Shown here one piece after another: positions 15,906-23,643 of a DNA stretch of 32,047 nt. A model generated the notes under the pieces. That model did not search any database. It was not told where the DNA came from and saw only the letters and a program-made list of their open reading frames with translations. Made by a program: the position numbers and the translations under genes. Each line of letters begins with the position of its first letter. Position 1 is the first letter of the stretch. This DNA is from Leisingera sp. ANG-Vp (GTDB lineage Bacteria; Pseudomonadota; Alphaproteobacteria; Rhodobacterales; Rhodobacteraceae), in contig NZ_JWLD01000038.1 in NCBI RefSeq assembly GCF_000813725.1, forward strand, positions 753-32,799, read 5' to 3'.

Positions 15906-16469
15906 TCAGCGGCTGAATTGGAGAATACGGGTTTCGGTGACCATCATGTCCAGCGGCTGGTCAGTGGGCTCCAGCGGCAGGTCTTCGGCTTCCTGGCCGT
16001 CAAAGGCAAAGCCAATCGCCAGGGTTGCCCGTTTGCTGCGCAGCAGCTCCAGCGTGCGGTCATAGAAACCGCCGCCATAACCAAGCCGCCCCCCCTTGGC
16101 GTCGAAGGCAACCAGCGGCACCACCACGATTTCCGGCTCAAAGAAATCATCCACCTCAGGTACCCGGGCACCGAAGGGACCGTCGCGCATGGCGCCTTCC
16201 GGCTGCCAGCGGCTGAACTTCAGCGGCATCCCCTCGCCCATGATCACCGGCACCCCCACCGGGCCATGCGCCGCGGCTTCCGCCATCACTGGCAGCGGGT
16301 CAATCTCGGTGCGGATCGGCATGTAGCCTGCCAGCGGCACGCCGCGGTAGCCGGCCAGCACCTCGGCCAGATGGCCTGCCACACCTGGCAAGTTGCGCGC
16401 GTGCGCTTCCTTGCGGCGGGCAAAGGCAGCTTTGCGGGCGGCGGCTTTGATCTCGGTCAGATCGGTCAT
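15906..16469 (-). CDS. 5-formyltetrahydrofolate cyclo-ligase
   Basis: ATP-dependent conversion of 5-formyl-THF to 5,10-methenyl-THF in cytoplasmic one-carbon metabolism; 187 residues, the usual size. Recognisable are the N-terminal basic helix KAAARKAAFARRKEAHAR, the substrate-side GYMPIRTEIDPLPV, and the ATP-binding DAKGGRLGYGGGFYDRTL (about residues 123-140), followed by AIGFAFDGQ. ATG 16469 has an AGGAGAG site six bases upstream. It follows mgtE on the same strand with only nine bases between, and its ribosome site overlaps the mgtE stop region, so the two are almost certainly cotranscribed. Confidence 0.95.
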   Translation of the reverse strand: MTDLTEIKAAARKAAFARRKEAHARNLPGVAGHLAEVLAGYRGVPLAGYMPIRTEIDPLPVMAEAAAHGPVGVPVIMGEGMPLKFSRWQPEGAMRDGPFGARVPEVDDFFEPEIVVVPLVAFDAKGGRLGYGGGFYDRTLELLRSKRATLAIGFAFDGQEAEDLPLEPTDQPLDMMVTETRILQFSR

Positions 16470-16478
16470 GGCTCTCTC

Positions 16479-17867
16479 CTACAGCAATACGGCGGCGGCC
16501 AGGCCCAGAAAGGCAAAGAAGCCGACCACATCGGTCACGGTGGTCACAAAGGCGCCGGAGGCCAGCGCCGGGTCGATGTTCATTTTCTCAAGTAGAACCG
16601 GGATCACTGTGCCTGCCAGCCCGGCCACGACCAGATTGATCACCATCGCGACGGCAATCACACCGCCGAGCATCGGCGAGCCGAACCAGGCGATGCCGAC
16701 AATCCCCATCACCACCGCAAAAATCAGCCCATTGACCAGCCCCACCAGCACTTCACGGCGGATCACCCGCCAGACGTTGGAGCCTGTAAGGTCGCGGGTG
16801 GCAATGGCGCGCACGGCAACGGTCAGCGACTGGGTGCCGGCGTTGCCGCCCATCGAGGCGACAATCGGCATCAGCACCGCAAGCGCCACGATCTGGGCAA
16901 TCGCGGCCTCAAACTGGGCAATCACCAGCGAGGCCAGCACCGCAGTCACCAGGTTCACCGCCAGCCAGGGAAAACGGCGCTTGGTGGTCTCAATTACCTT
17001 GTCCGCCAGCGAGCTTTCCTCGCCGACACCGGCGAGGCGCAGGATGTCTTCCTCGTGCTCCTCGTCCAGCACCGCCATGGCGTCGTCGATGGTGATGACC
17101 CCGACCAGCCGCCCCTCTTCGTCCGTCACCGGTGCCGAGATCAGATGGTACTGGTTGAAGGCATAAGCCACATCTTCCTCGTCCTGGTCGGCCGGGATCA
17201 CCTGAAAGGTTTCTTCGACCAAATCCTTCAGCGGCACCTCGCGCTTGGCGCCCATGATCCGGCCCAGGGTGACATTGCCGATCGGATGGGTGCGCGGATC
17301 GACCAGAACCATGTGGTAGAACTGCTCAGGCAGATCGTCAGACTCGCGCATGAAATCAATGGCCTGGCCGACGTTCCAATGCTCGGGCGCCATCACCACC
17401 TCGCGCTGCATCAGGCGGCCGGCGGAGTTTTCAGGGAAGCTCAGCGACTGCTCGACCGCAACCCGGTCGGCATCTTCCAGCACATCCAGAATGGCTTCCT
17501 GCTGCGGCTCCTCCAGGTCTTCCAGAAGGTCGACGACATCGTCGCTTTCCAGCTCCCGCACCGCCTCGGCCAGAACCGCCGGGTTGAGGATGCCGATCAC
17601 CTCTTCGCGGATGCTCTCATCCAGTTCCGAGAGAATATCGCCGTCGAACTCGCGGTCATAAAGCCGGATCAGGTCTTCCCGTTCCTGCGGGCTGACCTGT
17701 TCCAGAAGGTCGGCGATGTCAGCTGCGTGCAGGTCTTCCAGCAGCGCTGTCAGCTCAGTCTGGTCGCCGCGCTCAACCGCGTCGCGGACCTGGGCCACCA
17801 GGGTGCGGTCCAGATCGTAGGCATCGTCCTGAGACAGGTCGCCGGTGATATTGTCGCCGCTGCTCAT
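16479..17867 (-). CDS. mgtE: magnesium transporter MgtE
   Basis: Mg2+ channel/transporter gated by intracellular Mg2+, 462 residues. Cytoplasmic N-domain helices cover about 25-150 (LLEDLHAADIADLLEQVSP, then LEDLEEPQQEAILDVLED, acidic as usual). A CBS pair follows (about 155-275), and five membrane spans occupy 295-462. The channel signature ASMGGNAGTQSLTVAVRA starts at residue 337, and Asp446 in TTVTDVVGF matches the selectivity Asp of characterised MgtE. ATG 17867 is preceded by a GGGGGG run. It is divergent from guaD across 147 bp, and the 5-formyl-THF cyclo-ligase gene follows directly. Confidence 0.96.
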   Translation of the reverse strand: MSSGDNITGDLSQDDAYDLDRTLVAQVRDAVERGDQTELTALLEDLHAADIADLLEQVSPQEREDLIRLYDREFDGDILSELDESIREEVIGILNPAVLAEAVRELESDDVVDLLEDLEEPQQEAILDVLEDADRVAVEQSLSFPENSAGRLMQREVVMAPEHWNVGQAIDFMRESDDLPEQFYHMVLVDPRTHPIGNVTLGRIMGAKREVPLKDLVEETFQVIPADQDEEDVAYAFNQYHLISAPVTDEEGRLVGVITIDDAMAVLDEEHEEDILRLAGVGEESSLADKVIETTKRRFPWLAVNLVTAVLASLVIAQFEAAIAQIVALAVLMPIVASMGGNAGTQSLTVAVRAIATRDLTGSNVWRVIRREVLVGLVNGLIFAVVMGIVGIAWFGSPMLGGVIAVAMVINLVVAGLAGTVIPVLLEKMNIDPALASGAFVTTVTDVVGFFAFLGLAAAVLL

Positions 17868-17871
17868 GTGA

Positions 17872-17895
17872 TGCCCCCCGGAGTATTTTCTTGCG
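17872..17895 (+). repeat. intergenic GTATTTT element, copy E (partial)
   Basis: CCCCCCGGAGTATTTTCTTGC directly before the mgtE start, in the same + orientation as the other copies; the upstream GC hairpin is absent because mgtE begins there. On the minus strand the G-run serves as the mgtE ribosome site. Confidence 0.4.
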
Positions 17896-18014
17896 TGATT
17901 GCCTGCAAAATAGAAGAAGCGCTAACCGGAAAACAACGGCAATGGGCCAATTTACCGGAGCTTGAGGCGCGGGTATCCTGAGCACGGCGCATTTGCAAGG
18001 AAAGGCTGGACGGA

Positions 18015-19301
18015 ATGGCTGCAGAATACATTCTAAAGGGGCAAGTGCTGTCTTTTTCCCACTCCCCCTTCAGCGGGGAACGCCCGGAGGACGCCGCCCG
18101 GCTGGATGAGGCCGTGGGATTGAGCGGAGACAAGGTGGCAGGCACCGGCACCCTGGCAGAAATGCAGGTGCTGCTGCCCGGGGCCCTGATTGTGGATTAC
18201 GGCCCGCACCTGATCATGGCGGGATTTGTCGATGCCCATGTGCATTACCCGCAGACCGCGATCATCGCCAGCTGGGGCAAGCGGCTGATCGACTGGCTGA
18301 ACAGCTACACCTTTCCGGAGGAGATGCGGTTTGAGGACCGCGCCTATGCGGATGAGATTGCCAGCCGCTATCTCGACCTGACGGCTGCGCATGGCACCAC
18401 AACGGTTTGCAGCTATTGCACAATTCATCCCGAAAGCGTGGATGCATTCTTCGCCGCGGCACAGGCGCGCGGGCAGCGGGTGGTTGCCGGCAAGACCTGC
18501 ATGGACCGCAATGCCCCGGACGGTCTGCGGGACACGGCGCAGTCGGCCTATGACGGCTCGGAGGCGCTGATCGGGCGCTGGCACGGGGTGGACCGGCTGG
18601 AGTATGCCATCACGCCGCGGTTCTCGCCGACCTCCTCGCCGGAGCAGCTGGAGGCGATGGGGGCGCTTTGGGCCGAACATCCGGAATGCCTGATGCAGAC
18701 GCATCTGAGCGAGCAGACCGATGAGATTGCCTGGGTCCGGGAGCTTTTCCCGCAGGCGCGGGACTATCTTGATACATACGAGGAATTCGGGCTGCTGGGC
18801 GCCAAGGGGCTGTATGGCCATGCGATTCATCTGGAAGAGCGCGAACGCCACCGGCTGCGGGAGTTTGGTGCTGCTCTGGTGCATTGCCCGACATCAAATA
18901 CCTTCATCGGGTCCGGCTTGTTCGACATGACCGGGCTGATGGCAGAGGGGCAGCGGATCGGGCTGGCGACGGATACCGGCGGCGGATCGAGTTTCTCGAT
19001 GCTGCGCACCATGGCAGCGGCTTATGAAATCGGCCAGTTGCGCGGCACGCCGCTGCACACGGCGCAGCTGCTGTGGCTGGCAACACAAGGGTCGGCCGCA
19101 GCACTTCGGATGGATGCCAAGATTGGGAATATTGCGACAGGCATGGAGGCGGATCTGGTGGTGCTGGATCTCGCCTCAACCCCGGCGATTGCACAGCGGT
19201 CTGAGCGGGCGGGCGATCTGTGGGAAGCGGTTTTCCCGACCATCATGATGGGAGACGACCGGGCGGTTGCCGAGGTTTGGATCAGCGGCCGTCGGGTTTA
19301 G
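18015..19301 (+). CDS. guaD: guanine deaminase
   Basis: Zinc amidohydrolase converting guanine to xanthine in purine catabolism, 428 residues. The HxH metal pair is His75/His77 in FVDAHVHYPQ. The guanine-deaminase segments SWGKRLIDWLNSYTFPEE and THGTTT-like AAHGTTTVCSYCT follow, then His230/Glu233 in MQTHLSEQ, the third metal His near 269 in LYGHAIHL, and Asp320 in GLATDTGGGSSFSML, which is diagnostic for GuaD. A C-terminal GMEADLVVLDL closes the barrel's flanking sheet. ATG 18015 has GGACGGA or AAGGAAAGG upstream. It is divergent from mgtE and convergent with the 8-oxoguanine-type deaminase gene, with an intergenic repeat between them. Confidence 0.95.
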   Translation: MAAEYILKGQVLSFSHSPFSGERPEDAARLDEAVGLSGDKVAGTGTLAEMQVLLPGALIVDYGPHLIMAGFVDAHVHYPQTAIIASWGKRLIDWLNSYTFPEEMRFEDRAYADEIASRYLDLTAAHGTTTVCSYCTIHPESVDAFFAAAQARGQRVVAGKTCMDRNAPDGLRDTAQSAYDGSEALIGRWHGVDRLEYAITPRFSPTSSPEQLEAMGALWAEHPECLMQTHLSEQTDEIAWVRELFPQARDYLDTYEEFGLLGAKGLYGHAIHLEERERHRLREFGAALVHCPTSNTFIGSGLFDMTGLMAEGQRIGLATDTGGGSSFSMLRTMAAAYEIGQLRGTPLHTAQLLWLATQGSAAALRMDAKIGNIATGMEADLVVLDLASTPAIAQRSERAGDLWEAVFPTIMMGDDRAVAEVWISGRRV

Positions 19302-19302
19302 G

Positions 19303-19362
19303 AGAGGCGCTAGCGCGCCTCTGCCTCCGGCGGGAGTATTTTCGGCAAGATGAAAGAAGGAA
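19303..19362 (+). repeat. intergenic hairpin/GTATTTT element, copy C
   Basis: AGAGGCGC-TAGC-GCGCCTCT (19303-19322) is followed by CCTCCGGCGGGAGTATTTTC and GGCAAGATGAAAGAAGG. It fills the gap between the convergent guaD and 8-oxoguanine deaminase genes and may terminate either. Confidence 0.65.
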
Positions 19363-19365
19363 ACT

Positions 19366-20700
19366 TCAATCCATCAGCCGCTGCGCCAGCCGGCTGTGGC
19401 GCTCCAGCAGATGCGGCATGTCCAGGGTGGCCATTTCGCCGTTGCGGACGATCTGCCTGCCCTCAACAAACAGATGCTTGACCTGAGTGGGGCCGGCCAG
19501 CAGCAGCGCGGCGGCGTCCCAGCTGCCGCTGGAGGCGACGCCCCTGGTATCCCAGATGGCGATATCCGCGCGTTTGCCCGGTTCCAGACGGCCGCAGTCG
19601 GGGCGGCCCAGCACATCGGCGCCGCCTCGGGTGGCGATTTCCAGCGCTTCATAGGCGCTCATCGCGTCGGCACCGTTTGCAACCCGCTGCAGCAGCATCG
19701 CCTGGCGCGCCTCGGCGCTGAGGCTGGCCATGTCGTTGCTGGCTGAACCGTCCACGCCCAGGCCCACCGGCACCCCCGCATCGCGCATCGCGCGCACCGG
19801 CGCGATGCCGCTGCCCAGGCGGCAGTTCGAACAGGGGCAATGGGCGACGCCGGTTCGGGTTCTTGCAAAAAGATCAATCTCTTGCCCGTCGAGCTTCACG
19901 CAGTGCGCATGCCAGACGTCATCGCCGGTCCAGCCGAGCTCTTCTGCGTACTGGCCTGGGCGGCAGCCGAAGTTGGCCTCGGAATAGGCGATATCCTCGT
20001 CGTTTTCCGCCAGGTGCGTATGCAGCATGACGCCCTTGTCGCGGGCCAGGATGGCGGCGTCGCGCATCAGCTCGCGGCTCACAGAGAACGGCGAACACGG
20101 GGCCAAACCGACCCGGACCATGGAGCCTTCCGATGCGTCGTGGAAACTGTCCACCACCCGGATCATGTCGTCCAGAATGGCGCGTTCGTTTTCGACCAGA
20201 CTGTCCGGCGGCAAGCCGCCGTCGCTTTCGCCGATGCTCATGGCGCCGCGGGTCGGGTGGAAGCGCAGGCCGACCTCGCGGGCGGCGTGGATGGTGTCCT
20301 CGAGCCGGGCGCCGTTGGGGTAGAGGTAAAGATGGTCGGAGCTGAGAGTGCAGCCCGACAGCGCCAGCTCGGCCAGGCCAAGCTGGGCAGAGACGAACAT
20401 CTCGTCGGGGCCGAACCGCGACCAGATCGGGTAGAGACGCTGCAGCCAGCCGAACAGAAGCGCGTCCTGGGCGCCGGGTACTGCGCGGGTGAGGTTCTGG
20501 TAGAGGTGGTGGTGGGTATTGACCAGACCGGGCGTTACTACGCAGCCGCTGCCGGAAACGATGTCGCCTGCGGTTTCCAGCCCCTGCCCTATGGCCGCGA
20601 TCTGCCCCTCGCGGATCAGCACATCAGCGCCATGCAGCACTTTGCGCGTGTCATCCATCGTCAGGATGGTGTCCGCATTTTGAATCAGGATTTCTGCCAT
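19366..20700 (-). CDS. 8-oxoguanine deaminase-like amidohydrolase
   Basis: Zinc-dependent deaminase of the TrzN/ATZ-like amidohydrolase branch, 444 residues. Metal ligands are His63 and His65 in NTHHHLYQNL, His229 with Glu232 in LHTHLAEND, His264/His266 in DVWHAHCV, and Asp317 in GVDGSASND. The segments SSDHLYLYPNG (120-130) and HPTRGAMSIGESDGGLPPD (148-166) are those of the characterised Pseudomonas 8-oxoguanine deaminase rather than general SAH/MTA deaminases. It would turn 8-oxoguanine into uric acid. ATG 20700 has AAGGAG eight bases upstream. It faces guaD tail to tail, so two purine deaminases adjoin, and hisN is upstream on the same strand. Substrate is inferred; a neighbouring pteridine or cytosine-like substrate is possible. 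Confidence 0.85.
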   Translation of the reverse strand: MAEILIQNADTILTMDDTRKVLHGADVLIREGQIAAIGQGLETAGDIVSGSGCVVTPGLVNTHHHLYQNLTRAVPGAQDALLFGWLQRLYPIWSRFGPDEMFVSAQLGLAELALSGCTLSSDHLYLYPNGARLEDTIHAAREVGLRFHPTRGAMSIGESDGGLPPDSLVENERAILDDMIRVVDSFHDASEGSMVRVGLAPCSPFSVSRELMRDAAILARDKGVMLHTHLAENDEDIAYSEANFGCRPGQYAEELGWTGDDVWHAHCVKLDGQEIDLFARTRTGVAHCPCSNCRLGSGIAPVRAMRDAGVPVGLGVDGSASNDMASLSAEARQAMLLQRVANGADAMSAYEALEIATRGGADVLGRPDCGRLEPGKRADIAIWDTRGVASSGSWDAAALLLAGPTQVKHLFVEGRQIVRNGEMATLDMPHLLERHSRLAQRLMD

Positions 20701-20818
20701 TGTCACACACTCCTTTTGGCAGCCCGCTTCGTAGGAATGTGTGATCAGCCGGCGGAAAACGGGCGAAGAACCGGCCTGCGGCATAAACTACAGACCAGCG
20801 CCGCCGGTTTCAAGCTGT

Positions 20819-21610
20819 TCAGGCCTGGCCTAGCAGCTCCAGCGCCGCCGCGTGGATGTCCGCATTGGCGGCGGCCAGGGCGCGGCCGCCATCGTGGGCC
20901 GGGTTGCCCTGCCAATCGGTGACGATGCCGCCCGCCGCCTGGATCAGCGCAATCGGCGCCTGGATGTCATAGGGGTTGAGGCCGGCCTCGATCACCAGAT
21001 CCACCTGCCCCGCCGCAACCAGCGCATAGGCATAACAATCGGTGCCGTAACGGGTCAGCTTGGCCCGGGCAGCGACCCGTTCGAACCCGGCGCGCTCCTC
21101 AGGGGTGCCGACTTCCGGAAAAGTGGTGAACAGGATAGCCTCTTCCAGCACCGCAGTGGCGCGGGTCTGCAAGGGGCGTTCGCCAAGCGGTCCCGTCATG
21201 GAGGCGATCTCAGGCCCGCCGCAGAAACGCTCGCCGGTATAGGGCTGGTCGATCACCCCCAGGAAGGGGCCGGTATCATCTGCGAGTGCAATCAGCACCC
21301 CCCAGGTCGGGGTGCCGCTGATGAACCCGCGGGTGCCATCAATCGGATCCAGAACCCAGGTGCGGCCGGAGCTGCCCTGTTCGGTGCCGAACTCCTCCCC
21401 CAGGATGCCGTCATCCGGACGCAGCTCTGCCAGCACAGCCCGCATCGCCTGCTCAGCGGCGCGGTCGGCCACGGTGACCGGGTCGAACCCGTCTGCCAGC
21501 TTGTTCTCGGCGTTCAGGGATGCGGTGCGGAAATGCGGCAGGACGGCAGCGCGGGCTGCGTCTGCCATCCTGTGCGCAACATCAAGATCGGAAAATGCGG
21601 CCTGTGTCAT
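20819..21610 (-). CDS. hisN: inositol-monophosphatase-fold histidinol-phosphatase
   Basis: Mg2+-dependent phosphatase of the IMPase family, 263 residues, most like HisN, the histidinol-phosphate phosphatase of alphaproteobacteria and actinobacteria. Motifs: DPVTVADRAAE (43-53), GILGEEFG with the metal Glu at 72-73, WVLDPIDGTRGFISG with metal Asp88 and Asp91, and the third-metal region NPYDIQAPIALIQAAGG. The DGTRGFISGTPTWG wording favours HisN over inositol phosphatases, which read DGTxNF. ATG 21610 is chosen to match family length; the ribosome site is poor (AAAGG too close). The XRE gene lies upstream on the same strand, with two strong dyads between. Confidence 0.88.
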   Translation of the reverse strand: MTQAAFSDLDVAHRMADAARAAVLPHFRTASLNAENKLADGFDPVTVADRAAEQAMRAVLAELRPDDGILGEEFGTEQGSSGRTWVLDPIDGTRGFISGTPTWGVLIALADDTGPFLGVIDQPYTGERFCGGPEIASMTGPLGERPLQTRATAVLEEAILFTTFPEVGTPEERAGFERVAARAKLTRYGTDCYAYALVAAGQVDLVIEAGLNPYDIQAPIALIQAAGGIVTDWQGNPAHDGGRALAAANADIHAAALELLGQA

Positions 21611-21641
21611 ACCTTTAGGGGTGCCACCCGGCCAAAAACAA

Positions 21642-21718
21642 TGCAAGCGCAAATCCTGTTTCCAGCAGGATTTGCGCTTGCAATTGCGTTAGCAGGCGCC
21701 TGTCAGCTGTCAGGCGCC
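21642..21718. repeat. paired strong dyads between the XRE gene and hisN
   Basis: A seventeen-pair stem has arms at 21642-21658 (GCAAGCGCAAATCCTG core) and 21666-21682. Thirteen bases on, 21695-21718 form a near-perfect palindrome GGCGCCTG-T-CAGCTG-T-CAGGCGCC. They begin ten bases beyond the XRE stop on the minus strand. Both lack T-runs. Confidence 0.75.
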
Positions 21719-21727
21719 ATTCGGGTT

Positions 21728-22099
21728 TCAAGCAGCGTCGCTCAGCACCCGTGCCAGTTCAAACAGGCGGCGGCGCTGGTTTTCCGGGATCGCATAATAA
21801 GAGCGCACCAAATCAAGCGCTTCCTTGTCGCCCATCAGGTCTTCCGGCACCGAGGCTTTTTCCGCCGGCGCCTTGCCTTCTTCCTGAAGCCCCTCGAAGA
21901 AGAAGCTCACCGGCACTTCAAGGGCATCGGAAATGTCCCAGAGCCGGGAGGCACTGACCCGGTTGGCACCGGTTTCATATTTCTGAATCTGCTGAAATTT
22001 GATGCCGACTTGCTCGGCGAGTTGCTGCTGCGTCATGCCGATCAGCCACCGGCGGTGGCGGATACGCTTTCCCACATGCACGTCAACGGGATGAGCCAT
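21728..22099 (-). CDS. XRE-family regulator, PraR-like
   Basis: A 123-residue DNA-binding regulator. Residues 9-65 are an HTH_3 domain (VGKRIRHRRWLIGMTQQQLA, then EQVGIKFQQIQKYETGANRV, SASRLWDIS). The IxFQQIQKYExGxNRVxASRL wording and the following VPVSFFFEG tail are those of the alphaproteobacterial PraR/PhrR group, members of which repress quorum-sensing and biofilm genes in rhizobia. The C-terminus (EALDLVRSYYAIPENQRRRLFELARVL) is the group's dimer helix. ATG 22099 has AGGAGAAA upstream. Targets here are unknown. A sigma-70-like promoter is visible at 22232-22259. Confidence 0.88.
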   Translation of the reverse strand: MAHPVDVHVGKRIRHRRWLIGMTQQQLAEQVGIKFQQIQKYETGANRVSASRLWDISDALEVPVSFFFEGLQEEGKAPAEKASVPEDLMGDKEALDLVRSYYAIPENQRRRLFELARVLSDAA

Positions 22100-22452
22100 G
22101 CGTTTCTCCTAGTCTCAAAAATCCGGCTGTAGCCCGGACCGCTGCATTCCATTACCAGTTCCGGCGAAGTCAAATCCGTGCCGGAAACAAGTTTCCCCAT
22201 CAGAGCGATCTGAGCTCAACCTCTGCGCAAAAGTGTACAACCCTTGCGGTTGATTGCAAGACTGCCGTCGCCCGGTCTCAGGGCTGAAAGGTCAAGCGCA
22301 TGATTTCACGCGGCATTTTTCCAAACGTTTTGTTGCCAAACAGCTGCCTATCGCGTACCTCCCCAGAAATAGCGAGGTGTGTTCCGCAGCATCCCCCCGC
22401 CAGTGTGCCCCTGCGAATCACGCTGATTCCCGCAAAAGGTGAGGAAATTATC
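22100..22452. other. 353-bp divergent intergenic region
   Basis: No gene is seen. It separates the divergent XRE and quinone-oxidoreductase genes and so holds both promoters. The XRE promoter candidate is at 22232-22259. For the plus strand TTGCCA (22333-22338) and TACCTC (22356-22361) with 17-bp spacing are a weaker candidate. The stretch is notably lower in GC than flanking genes. Confidence 0.5.
22232..22259 (-). promoter_or_regulatory. candidate sigma-70 promoter of the XRE gene
   Basis: On the minus strand TTGCAA (22254-22259) and TACACT (22232-22237) are separated by 16 bases. The XRE start lies about 130 bases downstream, giving a fairly long leader. Confidence 0.4.
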
Positions 22453-23418
22453 ATGAAAGTTTTCCAGGTTCCCGCCCCTGGCAGCGCACCGGTTCTGACA
22501 GAGGCCGCCTGCCCGGCGCCGGGCCCCGGCGAGGCCGCGGTTGCGCTGCGCGCCTGCGGGTTGAACTTTGCCGACTTGCTGATGATCAAGGGCAGCTACC
22601 AGGACACACCGGAGGCGCCCTTTACGCTTGGGCTGGAAGCCGCAGGCGTGGTGACGGCACTTGGAGACGGCGTCCAGGACTTTTCTGTCGGAGACCGCGT
22701 GGCGGTGTTCAGCGGGTCCGGCGGACTGGCCGAAGCCGGAGTGTTCGACTGTGCGCGGATGATCCGGATTCCGGACACGATGAGCTTTGAACATGCGGCC
22801 GCGATGCAGATTGCCTATGGCACCAGCCACATGGCGCTGGACCATTGCGCGCGGCTGCAGCCCGGGGAGACGCTGCTGGTGACTGGGGCGGCAGGCGGCG
22901 TCGGGCTGACCGCGGTGGAGATCGGCAAGCTGATGGGGGCAACAGTGATCGCACAGGCCCGCGGCCGGGATAAGCTGGACGTTGCTGCGGCAGCAGGAGC
23001 GGATCACCTGATTGATGCGGAGCAGGATCTGCGCAGCACAGTTAAGAGCCTGGGCGGAGCTGATGTAATCTATGATGCCGTAGGCGGCGACGTCTGGAAA
23101 GCAGCCTTCCGGTCTGCCAATCCGGGCGGCCGCCTTCTGCCGGTTGGCTTTGCTGGCGGTGAAATCCCCCAGATCCCGGCCAACCACCTGCTGGTGAAGA
23201 ACCTGACGGTGATCGGATTTTATCTCGGCGGGTACATGAAGTTCCGTCCGGAGGCCGTGCGGAACTCTTTTGAGACCTTGTTTGCCTGGCACGGCGAGGG
23301 CCGCATCAAGCCGCATATCAGCCACAGCCTGCCGCTGGAGCAGGCTGCGGATGGGCTGGAGCTTCTGCGCAGCCGTAAATCCACCGGCAAAGTGGTGATT
23401 GCCATGGGCGGCCGCTGA
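22453..23418 (+). CDS. zinc-free MDR NADPH:quinone oxidoreductase
   Basis: Medium-chain dehydrogenase/reductase of the quinone-oxidoreductase branch, 321 residues, acting in the cytoplasm on quinones or enoyl/enone compounds. Substrate-domain landmarks are RACGLNFADLLMIKGSYQ (33-50) and LGLEAAGVV; the NADPH Rossmann fold has VTGAAGGVGLTAVEIGK (143-159). The FYLGGYMKFRPE loop and the closing STGKVVIAMG are common in COG0604 members. Zinc-binding cysteines are absent, as expected for this branch. ATG 22453 has GAGG about nine bases upstream. It is convergent with the LysR gene at 23644 across a hairpin-rich gap. Physiological substrate unknown. Confidence 0.92.
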   Translation: MKVFQVPAPGSAPVLTEAACPAPGPGEAAVALRACGLNFADLLMIKGSYQDTPEAPFTLGLEAAGVVTALGDGVQDFSVGDRVAVFSGSGGLAEAGVFDCARMIRIPDTMSFEHAAAMQIAYGTSHMALDHCARLQPGETLLVTGAAGGVGLTAVEIGKLMGATVIAQARGRDKLDVAAAAGADHLIDAEQDLRSTVKSLGGADVIYDAVGGDVWKAAFRSANPGGRLLPVGFAGGEIPQIPANHLLVKNLTVIGFYLGGYMKFRPEAVRNSFETLFAWHGEGRIKPHISHSLPLEQAADGLELLRSRKSTGKVVIAMGGR

Positions 23419-23456
23419 CCGCTGCAGCGGTTCCGGCGGCGCTCCCGCCCATCGCT

Positions 23457-23522
23457 GGCGCATTTTGAAATGCGCCGCTCTCGTTGGGCCAGGCTCAGCG
23501 CCAGCGGCGCTGAGCCTGGCCC
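23457..23522. repeat. dyad pair with a perfect 17-bp stem between convergent genes
   Basis: GGCGCATTT-TG-AAATGCGCC (23457-23476) is followed nine bases later by a perfect 17-pair stem with a three-base loop: arms 23486-23502 (GGGCCAGGCTCAGCGCC) and 23506-23522. A smaller palindrome, ACCGCTGCAGCGGT, lies just after the quinone-reductase stop. The rest of 23419-23643 holds no gene. It probably acts as a bidirectional transcript end. Confidence 0.75.
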
Positions 23523-23643
23523 AAGGCCGCCAAGGGTGGTCTGGCGCAGCCAGGGCATCCTGCGGGCGCGGGAGCACTCCGCCTGCCCAAGACACGATGG
23601 CCCGTAACTGGCGCTGCCACCGCAGGACCTGCCGTCCGGGTGT

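Noticed and set aside
19840-22132. Two long plus-strand frames opposite the deaminase, hisN and XRE genes
   Set aside because: The minus-strand genes show intact catalytic motifs and ribosome sites; the plus frames show none.
23419-23643. Plus-strand frame running from the quinone-reductase end towards the LysR gene
   Set aside because: It passes through perfect stems and has no ribosome site or domain; the stretch looks non-coding.
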